Below, in pieces: positions 28,269 to 36,083 of a stretch of 64,000 nt of DNA; the stretch's first letter is position 1; each line of letters opens with the position of its first letter. Source of the stretch: Pseudomonas psychrophila (GTDB lineage Bacteria; Pseudomonadota; Gammaproteobacteria; Pseudomonadales; Pseudomonadaceae); the NCBI RefSeq assembly GCF_001043005.1, contig NZ_JYKZ01000008.1, forward strand, positions 124,001 to 188,000. The letters run 5' to 3'. The position numbers and the translations under genes were made by a program. The notes under the pieces were generated by a model, which saw only the letters and a list, made by a program, of their open reading frames with translations, made no database searches and was not told the origin of the DNA.

Positions 28269-29165
28269 TTAACCTTCACCGTCCGCAGAGTCTTTATCGG
28301 CACTTTTCGGTGCCAGACGTCCGCGAAAATCAATCAGGCTGTCGACAATGGCCAAAACCACGAGCAACGGATAGATCAGCTGCATAAACAGCAACAGCGT
28401 GACGTACAACCCCACCAGCCAAAACCTGGCCAGTCGCTTTTGCGCCACCAGCCCATGAATCAGGGCTAGCCCGGCGAAGAACAACGCTACGCTGCACAAC
28501 GGCGTGAGCATGGCCATTTCAGGACCGAAGTTCGGTCCTACAAGCATGCACGCCAGCAATACGAGCGCTGGTCCCAGCGGTAGGCGGATGCTGCGAAACT
28601 CGCTCGCAAAACCGCCCGGGTTGTACAACAACGCCTGCCAATAACGCCCAAGCATCAGGCTAAGCACGCTGACGACCTGCATCAAAGCTGCAATTAGTCC
28701 GGTGAGGACGGGTGCAATCAGTGCTCCAAGGCGCGCTCGCTCTACGTCAGATAACTTGTCGTAGAGACCATTGAGGACCTGCGGCAGAAGTTTTTCCAAC
28801 TCCTGCGCCATCGCACCAATGGGTTCGCGGAAAACCGTACCCAGGATCACGCCATACACCACACCCAGCGCTACGCTGACCAGCAGCACGCGGTTCCAGG
28901 ACTGGCCAGCGCGTAACATCAACGCTAACCCCAGAGTTCCCAGCAGCACCATAAGGGTGCGAGGTTCTCCAATAAACCACCAGACCAAGGCCGGCAGTAA
29001 AGCCCATGAGAGGATGCTCAAGGCATCTCTCGGACCGCGCCGCAGGAGCACAAGGCAACCTGCAGCAGCACTCAACCAGAACAAGAACGGCAATGCCGCA
29101 CATCCGGCCACGATTAACGTGGCCTGCACACGGCCTCGCATGATGAACTCAGCTAAGGCGCGCAT
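28269..29165 (-). CDS. DUF2232 (YybS-like) membrane protein
   Basis: A 298-residue inner-membrane protein with about eight hydrophobic helices and few charged residues. It lies between rpsR and rplI, where pseudomonads keep a DUF2232 protein (P. aeruginosa PA4933). YybS-type proteins resemble energy-coupling or S-component-like membrane proteins, but no substrate is known. The tail is polar (SADKDSADGEG). Co-transcription with ribosomal genes gives no clear hint of function. Confidence 0.82.
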   Translation of the reverse strand: MRALAEFIMRGRVQATLIVAGCAALPFLFWLSAAAGCLVLLRRGPRDALSILSWALLPALVWWFIGEPRTLMVLLGTLGLALMLRAGQSWNRVLLVSVALGVVYGVILGTVFREPIGAMAQELEKLLPQVLNGLYDKLSDVERARLGALIAPVLTGLIAALMQVVSVLSLMLGRYWQALLYNPGGFASEFRSIRLPLGPALVLLACMLVGPNFGPEMAMLTPLCSVALFFAGLALIHGLVAQKRLARFWLVGLYVTLLLFMQLIYPLLVVLAIVDSLIDFRGRLAPKSADKDSADGEG

Positions 29166-29201
29166 GCTTTCAATCCTTTACTACTTGTCGACTGCCCGGT
29201 C

Positions 29202-29432
29202 TCAGCGGCCGTGGCTGTCGGTGTAGGCCAGCAGGGCCAGGAAGCGGGCGCGCTTGATAGCGGTGGCCAGCTGACGCTGATAACGAGCTTTAGTACCGGT
29301 GATGCGGCTTGGAACAATTTTGCCGGTCTCGGATACGTAAGCTTTCAGAGTGTTGAGATCCTTGTAATCGATCTCTTTCACTTCTTCTGCTGTGAAGCGG
29401 CAGAATTTACGACGACGGAAGAAACGTGCCAT
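29202..29432 (-). CDS. rpsR: 30S ribosomal protein S18
   Basis: Standard 76-residue S18, starting MARFFRRRKFCRF and containing ITGTKARYQRQLATAIKRAR. S18 forms a heterodimer with S6 on the platform of the small subunit. The gene starts 28 bp after the rpsF stop. Confidence 0.98.
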   Translation of the reverse strand: MARFFRRRKFCRFTAEEVKEIDYKDLNTLKAYVSETGKIVPSRITGTKARYQRQLATAIKRARFLALLAYTDSHGR

Positions 29433-29460
29433 GTAATTGGCTCCTCAAAAGGTCCGTGGA

Positions 29461-29886
29461 TTACTCGTCAGCGTTATCGCTGGCGTCGCTGTTATCGCTG
29501 TCATCGCCATCGGCGCTGTCAGAATGCTCAGGACGGTCACGACGCTCACGGCGCTCACTGCGGTTTTCTTCAGCCTTGAGCATCTCGGACTGGCCAGTTA
29601 CGGCTTCGTCGCGACGGATGACCAGGTTACGGATCACAGCATCGTTGTAACGGAAGTTGTCTTCCAGCTCAGCCAGGGCTTTGCCAGTGCACTCAACGTT
29701 CAGCATCACGTAGTGAGCCTTGTGAACATTGTTGATTGCGTAGGCCAGTTGACGACGGCCCCAATCTTCCAGACGGTGGATTTTGCCGCCGTCTTCTTCG
29801 ATCAGCTTGGTGTAACGCTCTACCATGCCGCCGACTTGTTCGCTTTGATCCGGGTGGACCAAAAAGATGATTTCGTAATGACGCAT
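29461..29886 (-). CDS. rpsF: 30S ribosomal protein S6
   Basis: The 141-residue S6 has the core fold (MRHYEIIFLVHPDQSEQVGG to about residue 100) and an acidic, Asp/Ser/Asn-rich C-terminal tail. In E. coli the tail receives added glutamates by RimK. First gene of the operon; S6-S18 may bind its own leader. Confidence 0.98.
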   Translation of the reverse strand: MRHYEIIFLVHPDQSEQVGGMVERYTKLIEEDGGKIHRLEDWGRRQLAYAINNVHKAHYVMLNVECTGKALAELEDNFRYNDAVIRNLVIRRDEAVTGQSEMLKAEENRSERRERRDRPEHSDSADGDDSDNSDASDNADE

Positions 29887-29945
29887 GAATGCTCCTTACG
29901 GGTTGTAGCCTGCCGCTAACTAAAAAGCGGTCAGACAAGGAGTGA
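29887..29945 (-). promoter_or_regulatory. Possible S6:S18 autoregulatory leader
   Basis: The minus-strand leader has CCGC-N10-GCGG followed by ACAACCCGTAAGGAGC, with a CCG next to the ribosome site. This recalls the S6:S18-binding leader motif of gammaproteobacteria. I could not check the full fold. Confidence 0.35.
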
Positions 29946-30088
29946 ATGACACTTGTGTGTCTTGCCTAGAGAGGCACATATGCGCCCGCCATGACGGCAA
30001 GGGGCGCAATTGTAGAGAAGGGACAACAGAGGCGCAAGGCAATTGGCGATTATTTGAACAATCCCGACCACCTACATACAAATACAAC

Positions 30089-30175
30089 TGTGGGAGCCAG
30101 CCTGCTGGCGAAGCATGCAACGCAGCCTGCCAGACAGACCGTATCGATACCTTCGCCAGCAGGCTGGCTCCCACA
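30089..30175. repeat. REPIN, CCAG subtype
   Basis: Both arms are of the subtype TGTGGGAGCCAGCCTGCTGG and its inverse, so each inner hairpin (GCCAGC-CT-GCTGGC) is kept by paired changes relative to the GCGAGC subtype. Lies 11 bp past the rlmB stop. Together with the rpsF leader this accounts for the 29887-30186 gap. Confidence 0.9.
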
Positions 30176-30186
30176 GGGGATGTTGC

Positions 30187-30954
30187 TTACTTCTTCTTGG
30201 AAGAAGTCTTGGCTTTGACGCTGCGCTGACGCAAGGCTTCGAACAGGCATACGCCCGTCGCTACCGAAACGTTCAAGCTGCTGACACTGCCCGCCATCGG
30301 CAGGCGTACCAGGTAATCGCAATGCTCACGCGTCAGGCGACGCATGCCTTTGCCTTCAGCACCCATAATCAGGATGGTCGGGCCAGTCAGGTCTTGCTCG
30401 TACAGCTCCTGCTCGGCTTCGCCGGCAGTACCAACGATCCACAGGCCGCGCTGCTGAAGCTTTTTCAGAGTGGCCGCAAGGTTGGTAACGGCAACCAACG
30501 GAATCACTTCAGCTGCGCCACAGGCTACTTTTCGCACTGTTGGCGTCAAGGTTGCAGACTTGTCCTTCGGCACGATAACTGCCAAGGCGCCGGCAGCATC
30601 AGCGGTACGCAGGCAAGCACCCAGGTTGTGCGGATCGGTCACACCGTCCAGCACCAGAATCAGCGGAGCACCTTCGGTGCGGTCCAGCAATTCGTTGAGC
30701 ATGGCCTCGCCCCACACCTGGCTCGGGCTTACGTCAGCCACAACACCCTGGTGCACGCCCTCAACCCAAACATCCATCTCGCGACGCTCGGCATTACCCA
30801 CCGGCACCCGGCTTTCATCAGCCAATGCGATCAGGGTCTGAACGCGAGGATCGCTACGACCCTCGGCCAACCACACTTGCTTTACGCGCTTGGGATGATG
30901 ACGAAGCAACGCTTCTACGGCGTGGATACCGTAGATTTTTTCCAACTGACTCAT
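30187..30954 (-). CDS. rlmB: 23S rRNA (guanosine-2251-2'-O)-methyltransferase RlmB
   Basis: A 255-residue SPOUT methyltransferase with an N-terminal substrate-binding domain (EKIYGIHAVEALLRHHPKRV) and the knotted C-terminal domain with VLDGVTDPHNLGACLRTADA, IMGAEGKGMRRL and PMAGSVSSLNVSVATGVCL. It modifies G2251 of the peptidyl-transferase P loop. Its start overlaps the rnr stop by 4 bp, so it is coupled to RNase R translation. Confidence 0.96.
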   Translation of the reverse strand: MSQLEKIYGIHAVEALLRHHPKRVKQVWLAEGRSDPRVQTLIALADESRVPVGNAERREMDVWVEGVHQGVVADVSPSQVWGEAMLNELLDRTEGAPLILVLDGVTDPHNLGACLRTADAAGALAVIVPKDKSATLTPTVRKVACGAAEVIPLVAVTNLAATLKKLQQRGLWIVGTAGEAEQELYEQDLTGPTILIMGAEGKGMRRLTREHCDYLVRLPMAGSVSSLNVSVATGVCLFEALRQRSVKAKTSSKKK

Positions 30955-33614
30955 GACTTGGCCTTAGGTTTGCGCGACCCGCCGCTTTTTGCAGCAGGAG
31001 CGGCGCCCGATTTTGGCGGGCCTTTACGATGTTTACTCGGTTTTGAAGGCTTGCCTGCATCTTTAGCAGGTGCTGCCCTACCCGACTTTCCCGGCTCCGA
31101 TGTCCGACCGCCGCTCTTCGATTCGGCCAACAGCGCCTGTTTCAATTCGCGACTCTTGCGAAGCTCGGCATTTTTTGCGGCAGCATCGCCAGGGCGATAG
31201 GCATCGTCGGTCGTTTTTTTGACGGCCTTGGCCGGAGCACTGCGTCGTGCAGCAGGCGCTGGCTCGACCGGCTTTTCAGTGGCCTTGGTGCCCGACTTGC
31301 CAGCATTTTTGGTTTTTGGCGCGTCAGTAGTGCGATTTTTACGACCAATCGGTGCACTGAGGGTTTTTTCCGCCATTTCGAAGTCGATTTTGCGCTCGTC
31401 GAGATCGACGCGCATAACTCGTACTTCAACGGTGTCGCCCAAGCGGAAGCTGCGACCGGTGCGTTCGCCCGCAAGACGGTGATGCACAGGATCGAAATGG
31501 TAGTAGTCACCCGGCAAGGCGGTCACGTGGACCAGACCTTCGACATAGATGTCGGTCAACTCCACGAACAGGCCGAAACCAGTCACCGCCGTCACCACGC
31601 CCGGGAACGACTCGCCGACACGGTCCTTCATGAACTCGCACTTGAGCCAGTTGGTCACGTCACGCGTGGCTTCGTCAGCACGGCGCTCGCTCATCGAGCA
31701 CTGCTCGCCGAGCTGCTCCAGAATCGCTTCGTCGTACGGATAGATACGCGCTTTCGGAATGGTCATCGCGCCAGCACGGCGAACGTGCGGAGTGTCCATT
31801 TTGGAATGGATCACGCTGCGAATTGCACGGTGCGTCAACAGATCCGGGTAACGGCGGATCGGCGAAGTGAAGTGGGTATAGGCTTCATAGTTCAGGCCGA
31901 AGTGGCCCTGGTTATCAGCGCTGTACACCGCTTGACTCAACGAACGCAGCATCACGGTCTGAATCAGGTGGAAGTCAGGACGATCCTTGATGGTTTCAAG
32001 CAGCGCCTGGTAATCCTTAGGCGACGGACCATCCTTGCCTTTGTGCAGGCTCAGGCCCAGCTCACCCAGGAAGGCACGCAGTTTTTCCAGGCGCTCCGGC
32101 GGCGGACCATCATGAACGCGGTACAACGCAGGAATTTCGTGCTTCTTGAGGAATTCAGCAGTGGCCACGTTGGCTGCCAGCATGCACTCTTCGATCAGCT
32201 TGTGTGCGTCGTTACGAGTAGTTGGACGAATTTCAGCGATTTTGCGCTCGGTACCGAAGATAATCCGGGTTTCCTGCGTTTCAAAATCAATCGCGCCACG
32301 GGTATGACGAGCGGCCAGCAACACTTTGTACAGCGAGTAAAGCTGCTTGAGGTGCGGCACCACATCAGCGTATTCGCTGCGCAGCTGCTTGGCTTCAGTG
32401 GTTTTCGGCTGCTCCAGAATGGTGCTGACTTTGTTGTAGGTCAGACGCGCCTGGGAGTGAATCACCGCCTCATAGAACTGATAGTCAGTCATTTCGCCGG
32501 TTTTGGAGATGGTCATCTCGCAAACCATGGCCAAACGGTCGACTTTCGGGTTCAGGGAGCAGAGACCGTTGGACAGCTGCTCAGGCAGCATCGGGATCAC
32601 ACGCTCAGGGAAGTACACCGAGTTACCGCGAACCTGCGCTTCGGTATCCAGAGCCGAACCGATTTTCACATAGCTGGAAACGTCGGCAATCGCCACGTAC
32701 AACTTCCAGCCACCGGAGAACAGGCGCAGCTTGCCTGGCTTGGCTTCGCAGAAAACCGCGTCATCGAAGTCGCGAGCATCTTCGCCATCAATGGTGACGA
32801 ACGGCAGATGACGCAGGTCGATGCGCTTCTCTTTGTCTTTTTCTTCGACTTCCGGCTTCAACCGGGCCGCTTCCTTAAGGACGCCTTCAGGCCAGACGTG
32901 CGGAATGTCGTAAGTGCGCAGGGCAATGTCGATTTCCATACCCGGGGCCATGTAGTTGCCTACGACCTCAAGCACATCACCTTGCGGCTGGAAGCGCGGC
33001 GTCGGCCAGTGAGTGATCTTCACTTCGACGAACTGGCCAATTTTTGCGCCAGCGTTGCGACCCGGCGTCACCAGCACTTCCTGCTGGATCTTTGGGTTGT
33101 CGGCCACGACAAAGCCAATGCCGCCTTCTTCGAAGTAACGACCCACGATGGTTTCGTGAGCACGCGAGACCACTTCGACGATCACGCCTTCACGGCGACC
33201 ACGGCGGTCCAGCCCCGAAACACGGGCCAGCGCACGGTCGCCATCGAACACCAGCCGCATTTGCGACGGGCTCATGAACAGGTCGTCACTACCATCATCC
33301 GGGATCAGGAAGCCGAAGCCATCACGGTGACCACTGATGCGGCCGAGAATCAGGTCGAGCTTGTCCACCGGTGCATAAGTGCCACGACGGGTGTAAATCA
33401 GCTGGGCATCGCGCTCCATCGCACGCAGGCGACGGCGCAAGGCCTCGATTTGGTCTTCTGTAGTCAGACCGAACTCTTCCACCAACTGTTCGCGAGCAGC
33501 AGGCGAGCCACGCTCGGCCAGATGCTTAAGGATCAGTTCGCGGCTAGGGATAGGGTTTTCGTATTTTTCCGCTTCACGTGCGGCCTCGGGATCGAGGGTC
33601 TGCCAATCGGCCAT
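30951..33614 (-). CDS. rnr: Ribonuclease R
   Basis: A 3'-5' exoribonuclease able to degrade structured RNA, important in cold and in tmRNA-linked decay. Domains in order of the 887 residues: N-terminal HTH, two cold-shock domains, RNB catalytic domain with the acidic site DGEDARDFDDAVFCE (about 277-291), S1 domain (GVVTAVTGFGLFVELTDIYV), then a long Lys/Ala/Pro-rich basic tail of about 130 residues. The tail is longer than usual. First gene of the rnr-rlmB operon. Confidence 0.97.
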   Translation of the reverse strand: MADWQTLDPEAAREAEKYENPIPSRELILKHLAERGSPAAREQLVEEFGLTTEDQIEALRRRLRAMERDAQLIYTRRGTYAPVDKLDLILGRISGHRDGFGFLIPDDGSDDLFMSPSQMRLVFDGDRALARVSGLDRRGRREGVIVEVVSRAHETIVGRYFEEGGIGFVVADNPKIQQEVLVTPGRNAGAKIGQFVEVKITHWPTPRFQPQGDVLEVVGNYMAPGMEIDIALRTYDIPHVWPEGVLKEAARLKPEVEEKDKEKRIDLRHLPFVTIDGEDARDFDDAVFCEAKPGKLRLFSGGWKLYVAIADVSSYVKIGSALDTEAQVRGNSVYFPERVIPMLPEQLSNGLCSLNPKVDRLAMVCEMTISKTGEMTDYQFYEAVIHSQARLTYNKVSTILEQPKTTEAKQLRSEYADVVPHLKQLYSLYKVLLAARHTRGAIDFETQETRIIFGTERKIAEIRPTTRNDAHKLIEECMLAANVATAEFLKKHEIPALYRVHDGPPPERLEKLRAFLGELGLSLHKGKDGPSPKDYQALLETIKDRPDFHLIQTVMLRSLSQAVYSADNQGHFGLNYEAYTHFTSPIRRYPDLLTHRAIRSVIHSKMDTPHVRRAGAMTIPKARIYPYDEAILEQLGEQCSMSERRADEATRDVTNWLKCEFMKDRVGESFPGVVTAVTGFGLFVELTDIYVEGLVHVTALPGDYYHFDPVHHRLAGERTGRSFRLGDTVEVRVMRVDLDERKIDFEMAEKTLSAPIGRKNRTTDAPKTKNAGKSGTKATEKPVEPAPAARRSAPAKAVKKTTDDAYRPGDAAAKNAELRKSRELKQALLAESKSGGRTSEPGKSGRAAPAKDAGKPSKPSKHRKGPPKSGAAPAAKSGGSRKPKAKS

Positions 33615-33775
33615 TAGATAGTTTTCACCTTGTCTATATGCGGGTTAGTTTGGCATACGCGTATTGAAACGGGAAATTTCAGGCACACACTGGGCCTTAA
33701 TAGTCCTTTCTGACGCGCTTTAACGCTACCAACCAACCGTTCGCGAAAAATTTTCAATATTTTTAATCACAACGC

Positions 33776-33804
33776 TTTACAGGTCAAAGGGTCATCCGTA
33801 TAGT
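33776..33804 (+). promoter_or_regulatory. Sigma-70 promoter of the first tRNA-Leu
   Basis: TTTACA (33776-33781) and TATAGT (33799-33804) are 17 bp apart, followed by GCGCGC that may act as a stringent discriminator. The same layout recurs before the second copy. Confidence 0.8.
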
Positions 33805-33838
33805 GCGCGCCATCGACAACGGCAACGTTGAAGATGCT

Positions 33839-33925
33839 GCCCAGATGGTGAAATTGGTAGACACGCCAGCTTCAGGTGCTGGTGATCGCAAGGTCGTGGA
33901 AGTTCGAGTCTTCTTCTGGGCACCA
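33839..33925 (+). tRNA. tRNA-Leu(CAG), copy 1
   Basis: An 87-nt class II tRNA with encoded CCA. The acceptor GCCCAGA pairs with TCTGGGC; the anticodon stem CCAGC/GCTGG encloses TTCAGGT, giving anticodon CAG for CUG codons. The variable arm (GATC-GCAA-GGTC) has one G-U pair. Confidence 0.95.
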
Positions 33926-33966
33926 ATTCAGAGATTCAGAGTAGTACAACTCTGAGCCTCACACAA

Positions 33967-33988
33967 AAACCCGCGAAAGCGGGTTTTT
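33967..33988 (+). terminator. Terminator of tRNA-Leu copy 1
   Basis: AACCCGC-GAAA-GCGGGTTTTT, a GNRA-looped hairpin with a T-run, about 42 bp after the tRNA. Confidence 0.9.
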
Positions 33989-34037
33989 GCATTTAAGAAC
34001 TTCATAAGCCCCTGATTTAATAAAACTAAAACAGGGG

Positions 34038-34066
34038 TTTACAGATTCAAAAGCGCTCCGTATAGT
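34038..34066 (+). promoter_or_regulatory. Sigma-70 promoter of the second tRNA-Leu
   Basis: TTTACA (34038-34043), 17-bp spacer, TATAGT (34061-34066), GTGCGC discriminator. Same elements and spacing as before copy 1. Confidence 0.8.
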
Positions 34067-34100
34067 GCGCCACATCAACAGCGGCAACGTTGCTGATACT

Positions 34101-34187
34101 GCCCAGATGGTGAAATTGGTAGACACGCCAGCTTCAGGTGCTGGTGACCGCAAGGTCGTGGAAGTTCGAGTCTTCTTCTGGGCACCA
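34101..34187 (+). tRNA. tRNA-Leu(CAG), copy 2
   Basis: Same 87-nt tRNA as copy 1 except one base in the variable arm (GACC for GATC), which turns the G-U pair into G-C. Encoded CCA. The unit of promoter, tRNA and terminator is repeated with a period of 262 bp. Confidence 0.95.
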
Positions 34188-34222
34188 ATTCAGGTTTACA
34201 GATTCATTCTGTATAACCACTC

Positions 34223-34248
34223 AAAAAGCCCGCGAAAGCGGGCTTTTT
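34223..34248 (+). terminator. Terminator of tRNA-Leu copy 2
   Basis: AAAAAGCCCGC-GAAA-GCGGGCTTTTT, symmetrical and so possibly active on both strands. Confidence 0.9.
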
Positions 34249-34312
34249 AGTTTCCGGGATTGCTTACCCTCCCCTTCAAGATTTCTTTATCAGCGATCCC
34301 AAAGTCGCATTT

Positions 34313-34331
34313 GATAATTAATCTCATCCGC
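34313..34331. promoter_or_regulatory. Possible Fur box before the ECF sigma gene
   Basis: GATAATTAATCTCATCCGC matches about 12 of 19 bases of the Fur consensus, 50-70 bp before the sigma gene. Iron control of FecI-type genes through Fur is usual, but the match is moderate. Confidence 0.4.
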
Positions 34332-34380
34332 ATTAATATCCGACCACCTTCAGATTGCTAGCGCGTCCACCTGGATTCTC

Positions 34381-34887
34381 GTGCCCGATACCAACGACAG
34401 GCTCCAGCTCTACCTCACGCATCGCCTTGCCCTGGTCGATTACGCCGCACCTATCGTGGGCTGTCGAGCCAAGGCCGAAGACGTGGTTCAAGACGCCTGG
34501 CTGCGCTTCAGCCAGGGCGCGGACAACCTCATGCCGTTGACACAGCCCGTCGGCTACCTTTATCGCATCGTGCGCAATCTGGCGTTTGACCTCAATCGCC
34601 GGGCGACCCTTGAAAACCGCCACACCAGTCGCAGTGAATCACTGGACGAGCACATTTCCAGCACCCCATCACCCGAACAGCAAGCCCTGCATCTGGACGA
34701 ACTGCGCAAATTGCAACATGCTTTGTCGCGCCTGCCAGAGCGTACGCGACAGGCATTTGTGCTGCATCGACTGAAAGGTCTCACGTTCCAGCAAATCGGC
34801 ACACAACTTGGAATCTCCGTGAGCCTGGCCCACCAATTGGTCCGCGACGCCCTGACCTACTGCGCGGAACAACTGAGTAATGACTGA
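34381..34887 (+). CDS. FecI-type ECF sigma factor
   Basis: The 168-residue protein has only sigma regions 2 (AKAEDVVQDAWLRF, PVGYLYRIVRNLAFD) and 4 (LSRLPERTRQAFVLHRLKGL, then FQQIGTQLGISVSLAHQLVR), as in FecI-type iron-starvation sigma factors that respond to TonB-receptor signals. The start is a GTG with a weak site; an upstream rare start cannot be excluded. The next gene, a FecR-type regulator, overlaps by 8 bp, and a TonB receptor with a signalling domain follows. The expected target is the promoter at 35991-36018. Confidence 0.88.
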   Translation: MPDTNDRLQLYLTHRLALVDYAAPIVGCRAKAEDVVQDAWLRFSQGADNLMPLTQPVGYLYRIVRNLAFDLNRRATLENRHTSRSESLDEHISSTPSPEQQALHLDELRKLQHALSRLPERTRQAFVLHRLKGLTFQQIGTQLGISVSLAHQLVRDALTYCAEQLSND

Positions 34888-35842
34888 CAATCCGAACCCG
34901 ATCTGGGAAACCGCGCTGGACTGGCTGTTGCTGATCCAGGAGAACCCCCACGATCCCGAGCTGACCGAACGCCTGAATAACTGGCGAGCCAGCGCCCCCG
35001 AACATGACGCGGCTTACCGCAAGGCACTCAAGGTATGGAGCCTGAGCGGCGAAGCCCTGACCCTGCCGGCTGAGGCCGCGCCAGCCCCACGGGCTCCACG
35101 CCCTCCCCCGCGCCTGAGCCGGCGCAAACGCGCACTGGTCGGTGCTGCCGTGGCCGCGAGTGCCTTGCTGATGTGGGGCCCCGACTGGCAAGCAATGCAA
35201 GCCGACTACCGCAGCCCTGCCGCCGAACACCGCACCGTCGCGCTCAGCGATGGCAGCCAGATGCTCCTCGACAGCAACACCCTTGCCGACATTCAGTTCA
35301 ACCCCGAACAACGCGAAGTCACATTGCTGCGCGGCCAGGCATTTTTCTCGGTGAAGCCGGATGCCGATCGCGCCTTTTATGTGAACGCCGGTGATGTACG
35401 CGTTCGAGTCACCGGAACCGCATTTGCCGTAAGCCTGGGCGAAAACGGCGTCGACGTCAGCGTCGAGAGCGGTACGGTTGCCGTGCAAACACCCCAGGCG
35501 TCCGCTTCGGCCATGCACCTGTTGGGCCACGGCGATCAACTGCACTTCACCGCTAACGACCGACATACCCGTATCGTGCAATTGCCCATTGAGCAAATCG
35601 CACCCTGGCGCCAGTGGCAACTGGTGGCCGTCGATCAGTCCCTCGACGACGTAATCATGCAGTTACGCCGCTATCAGCCCGGTCTGATTTTGCTGACAGA
35701 CAAGGCACTGGGCCAACGCCGCATCACCGCCGCCTTGAACCTGCGCGACCCCAAAAGCGCATTGCAGGCCGCCATTGTTCCACTGGGCGGACGCCTGCAT
35801 GACAGCGTGCCGTACACCCTGATTGTCTCGGCAAAGCCCTAA
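34880..35842 (+). CDS. FecR-type anti-sigma regulator
   Basis: The 320-residue protein has the N-terminal DUF4880 cytoplasmic sigma-binding part (residues 5-55, WLLLIQENPHDPELTERLNN), one membrane helix near residues 78-96 (LVGAAVAASALLMWG) and a periplasmic FecR domain (HRTVALSDGSQMLLDSNTLA). The C-terminal end has an STN-like fold (SLDDVIMQLRRYQPG...RRITAALNL) that should contact the receptor's signalling domain. It passes the ligand signal from the outer membrane to the sigma factor. Confidence 0.9.
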   Translation: MTDNPNPIWETALDWLLLIQENPHDPELTERLNNWRASAPEHDAAYRKALKVWSLSGEALTLPAEAAPAPRAPRPPPRLSRRKRALVGAAVAASALLMWGPDWQAMQADYRSPAAEHRTVALSDGSQMLLDSNTLADIQFNPEQREVTLLRGQAFFSVKPDADRAFYVNAGDVRVRVTGTAFAVSLGENGVDVSVESGTVAVQTPQASASAMHLLGHGDQLHFTANDRHTRIVQLPIEQIAPWRQWQLVAVDQSLDDVIMQLRRYQPGLILLTDKALGQRRITAALNLRDPKSALQAAIVPLGGRLHDSVPYTLIVSAKP

Positions 35843-35871
35843 GCTCTGATCGCCTTCGCAGCAGTCCTGAA

Positions 35872-35917
35872 GTGGGAGCGAGACTTTATCTGTCTTCGAG
35901 AGCACGCTCTCTACCAC
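35872..35917. repeat. Decayed REP sequence
   Basis: GTGGGAGCGAG starts like a REP arm, but the centre is shortened and the far arm reads GCTCTCTACCAC. It looks like a degenerate or partly deleted REPIN after the FecR gene. Confidence 0.5.
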
Positions 35918-35990
35918 GATTGAAGTCATGTAAACCCTGAGCAATTGGCACATCGCTCTCAGCCAGCCGAAACTTTTTTCAATTATTTCT

Positions 35991-36018
35991 GGAAATCCGT
36001 TTAGCCCGAGAGTCTTTA
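35991..36018 (+). promoter_or_regulatory. FecI-type promoter of the receptor operon
   Basis: GGAAAT (35991-35996) and TCTTTA (36013-36018), 16 bp apart, resemble the fecA promoter elements GGAAAT and TCCTTT. The site lies 66 bp before the receptor ATG. A Fur-like sequence GATAAAGATTCGCATTAGT (13 of 19) follows at 36034-36052. Confidence 0.55.
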
Positions 36019-36083
36019 CCTACGAACGTCACTGATAAAGATTCGCATTAGTGACTATGGCGTTTTATTTCGTAGGTCACTTC

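Noticed and set aside
31479..33617. A 712-codon open frame on the plus strand
   Set aside because: Antisense shadow of RNase R, produced by the codon bias of a GC-rich gene; no family match or ribosome site.
34065..34250. A 61-codon frame over the second tRNA-Leu
   Set aside because: Covers the tRNA and its terminator; the sequence is fully explained by the tRNA.
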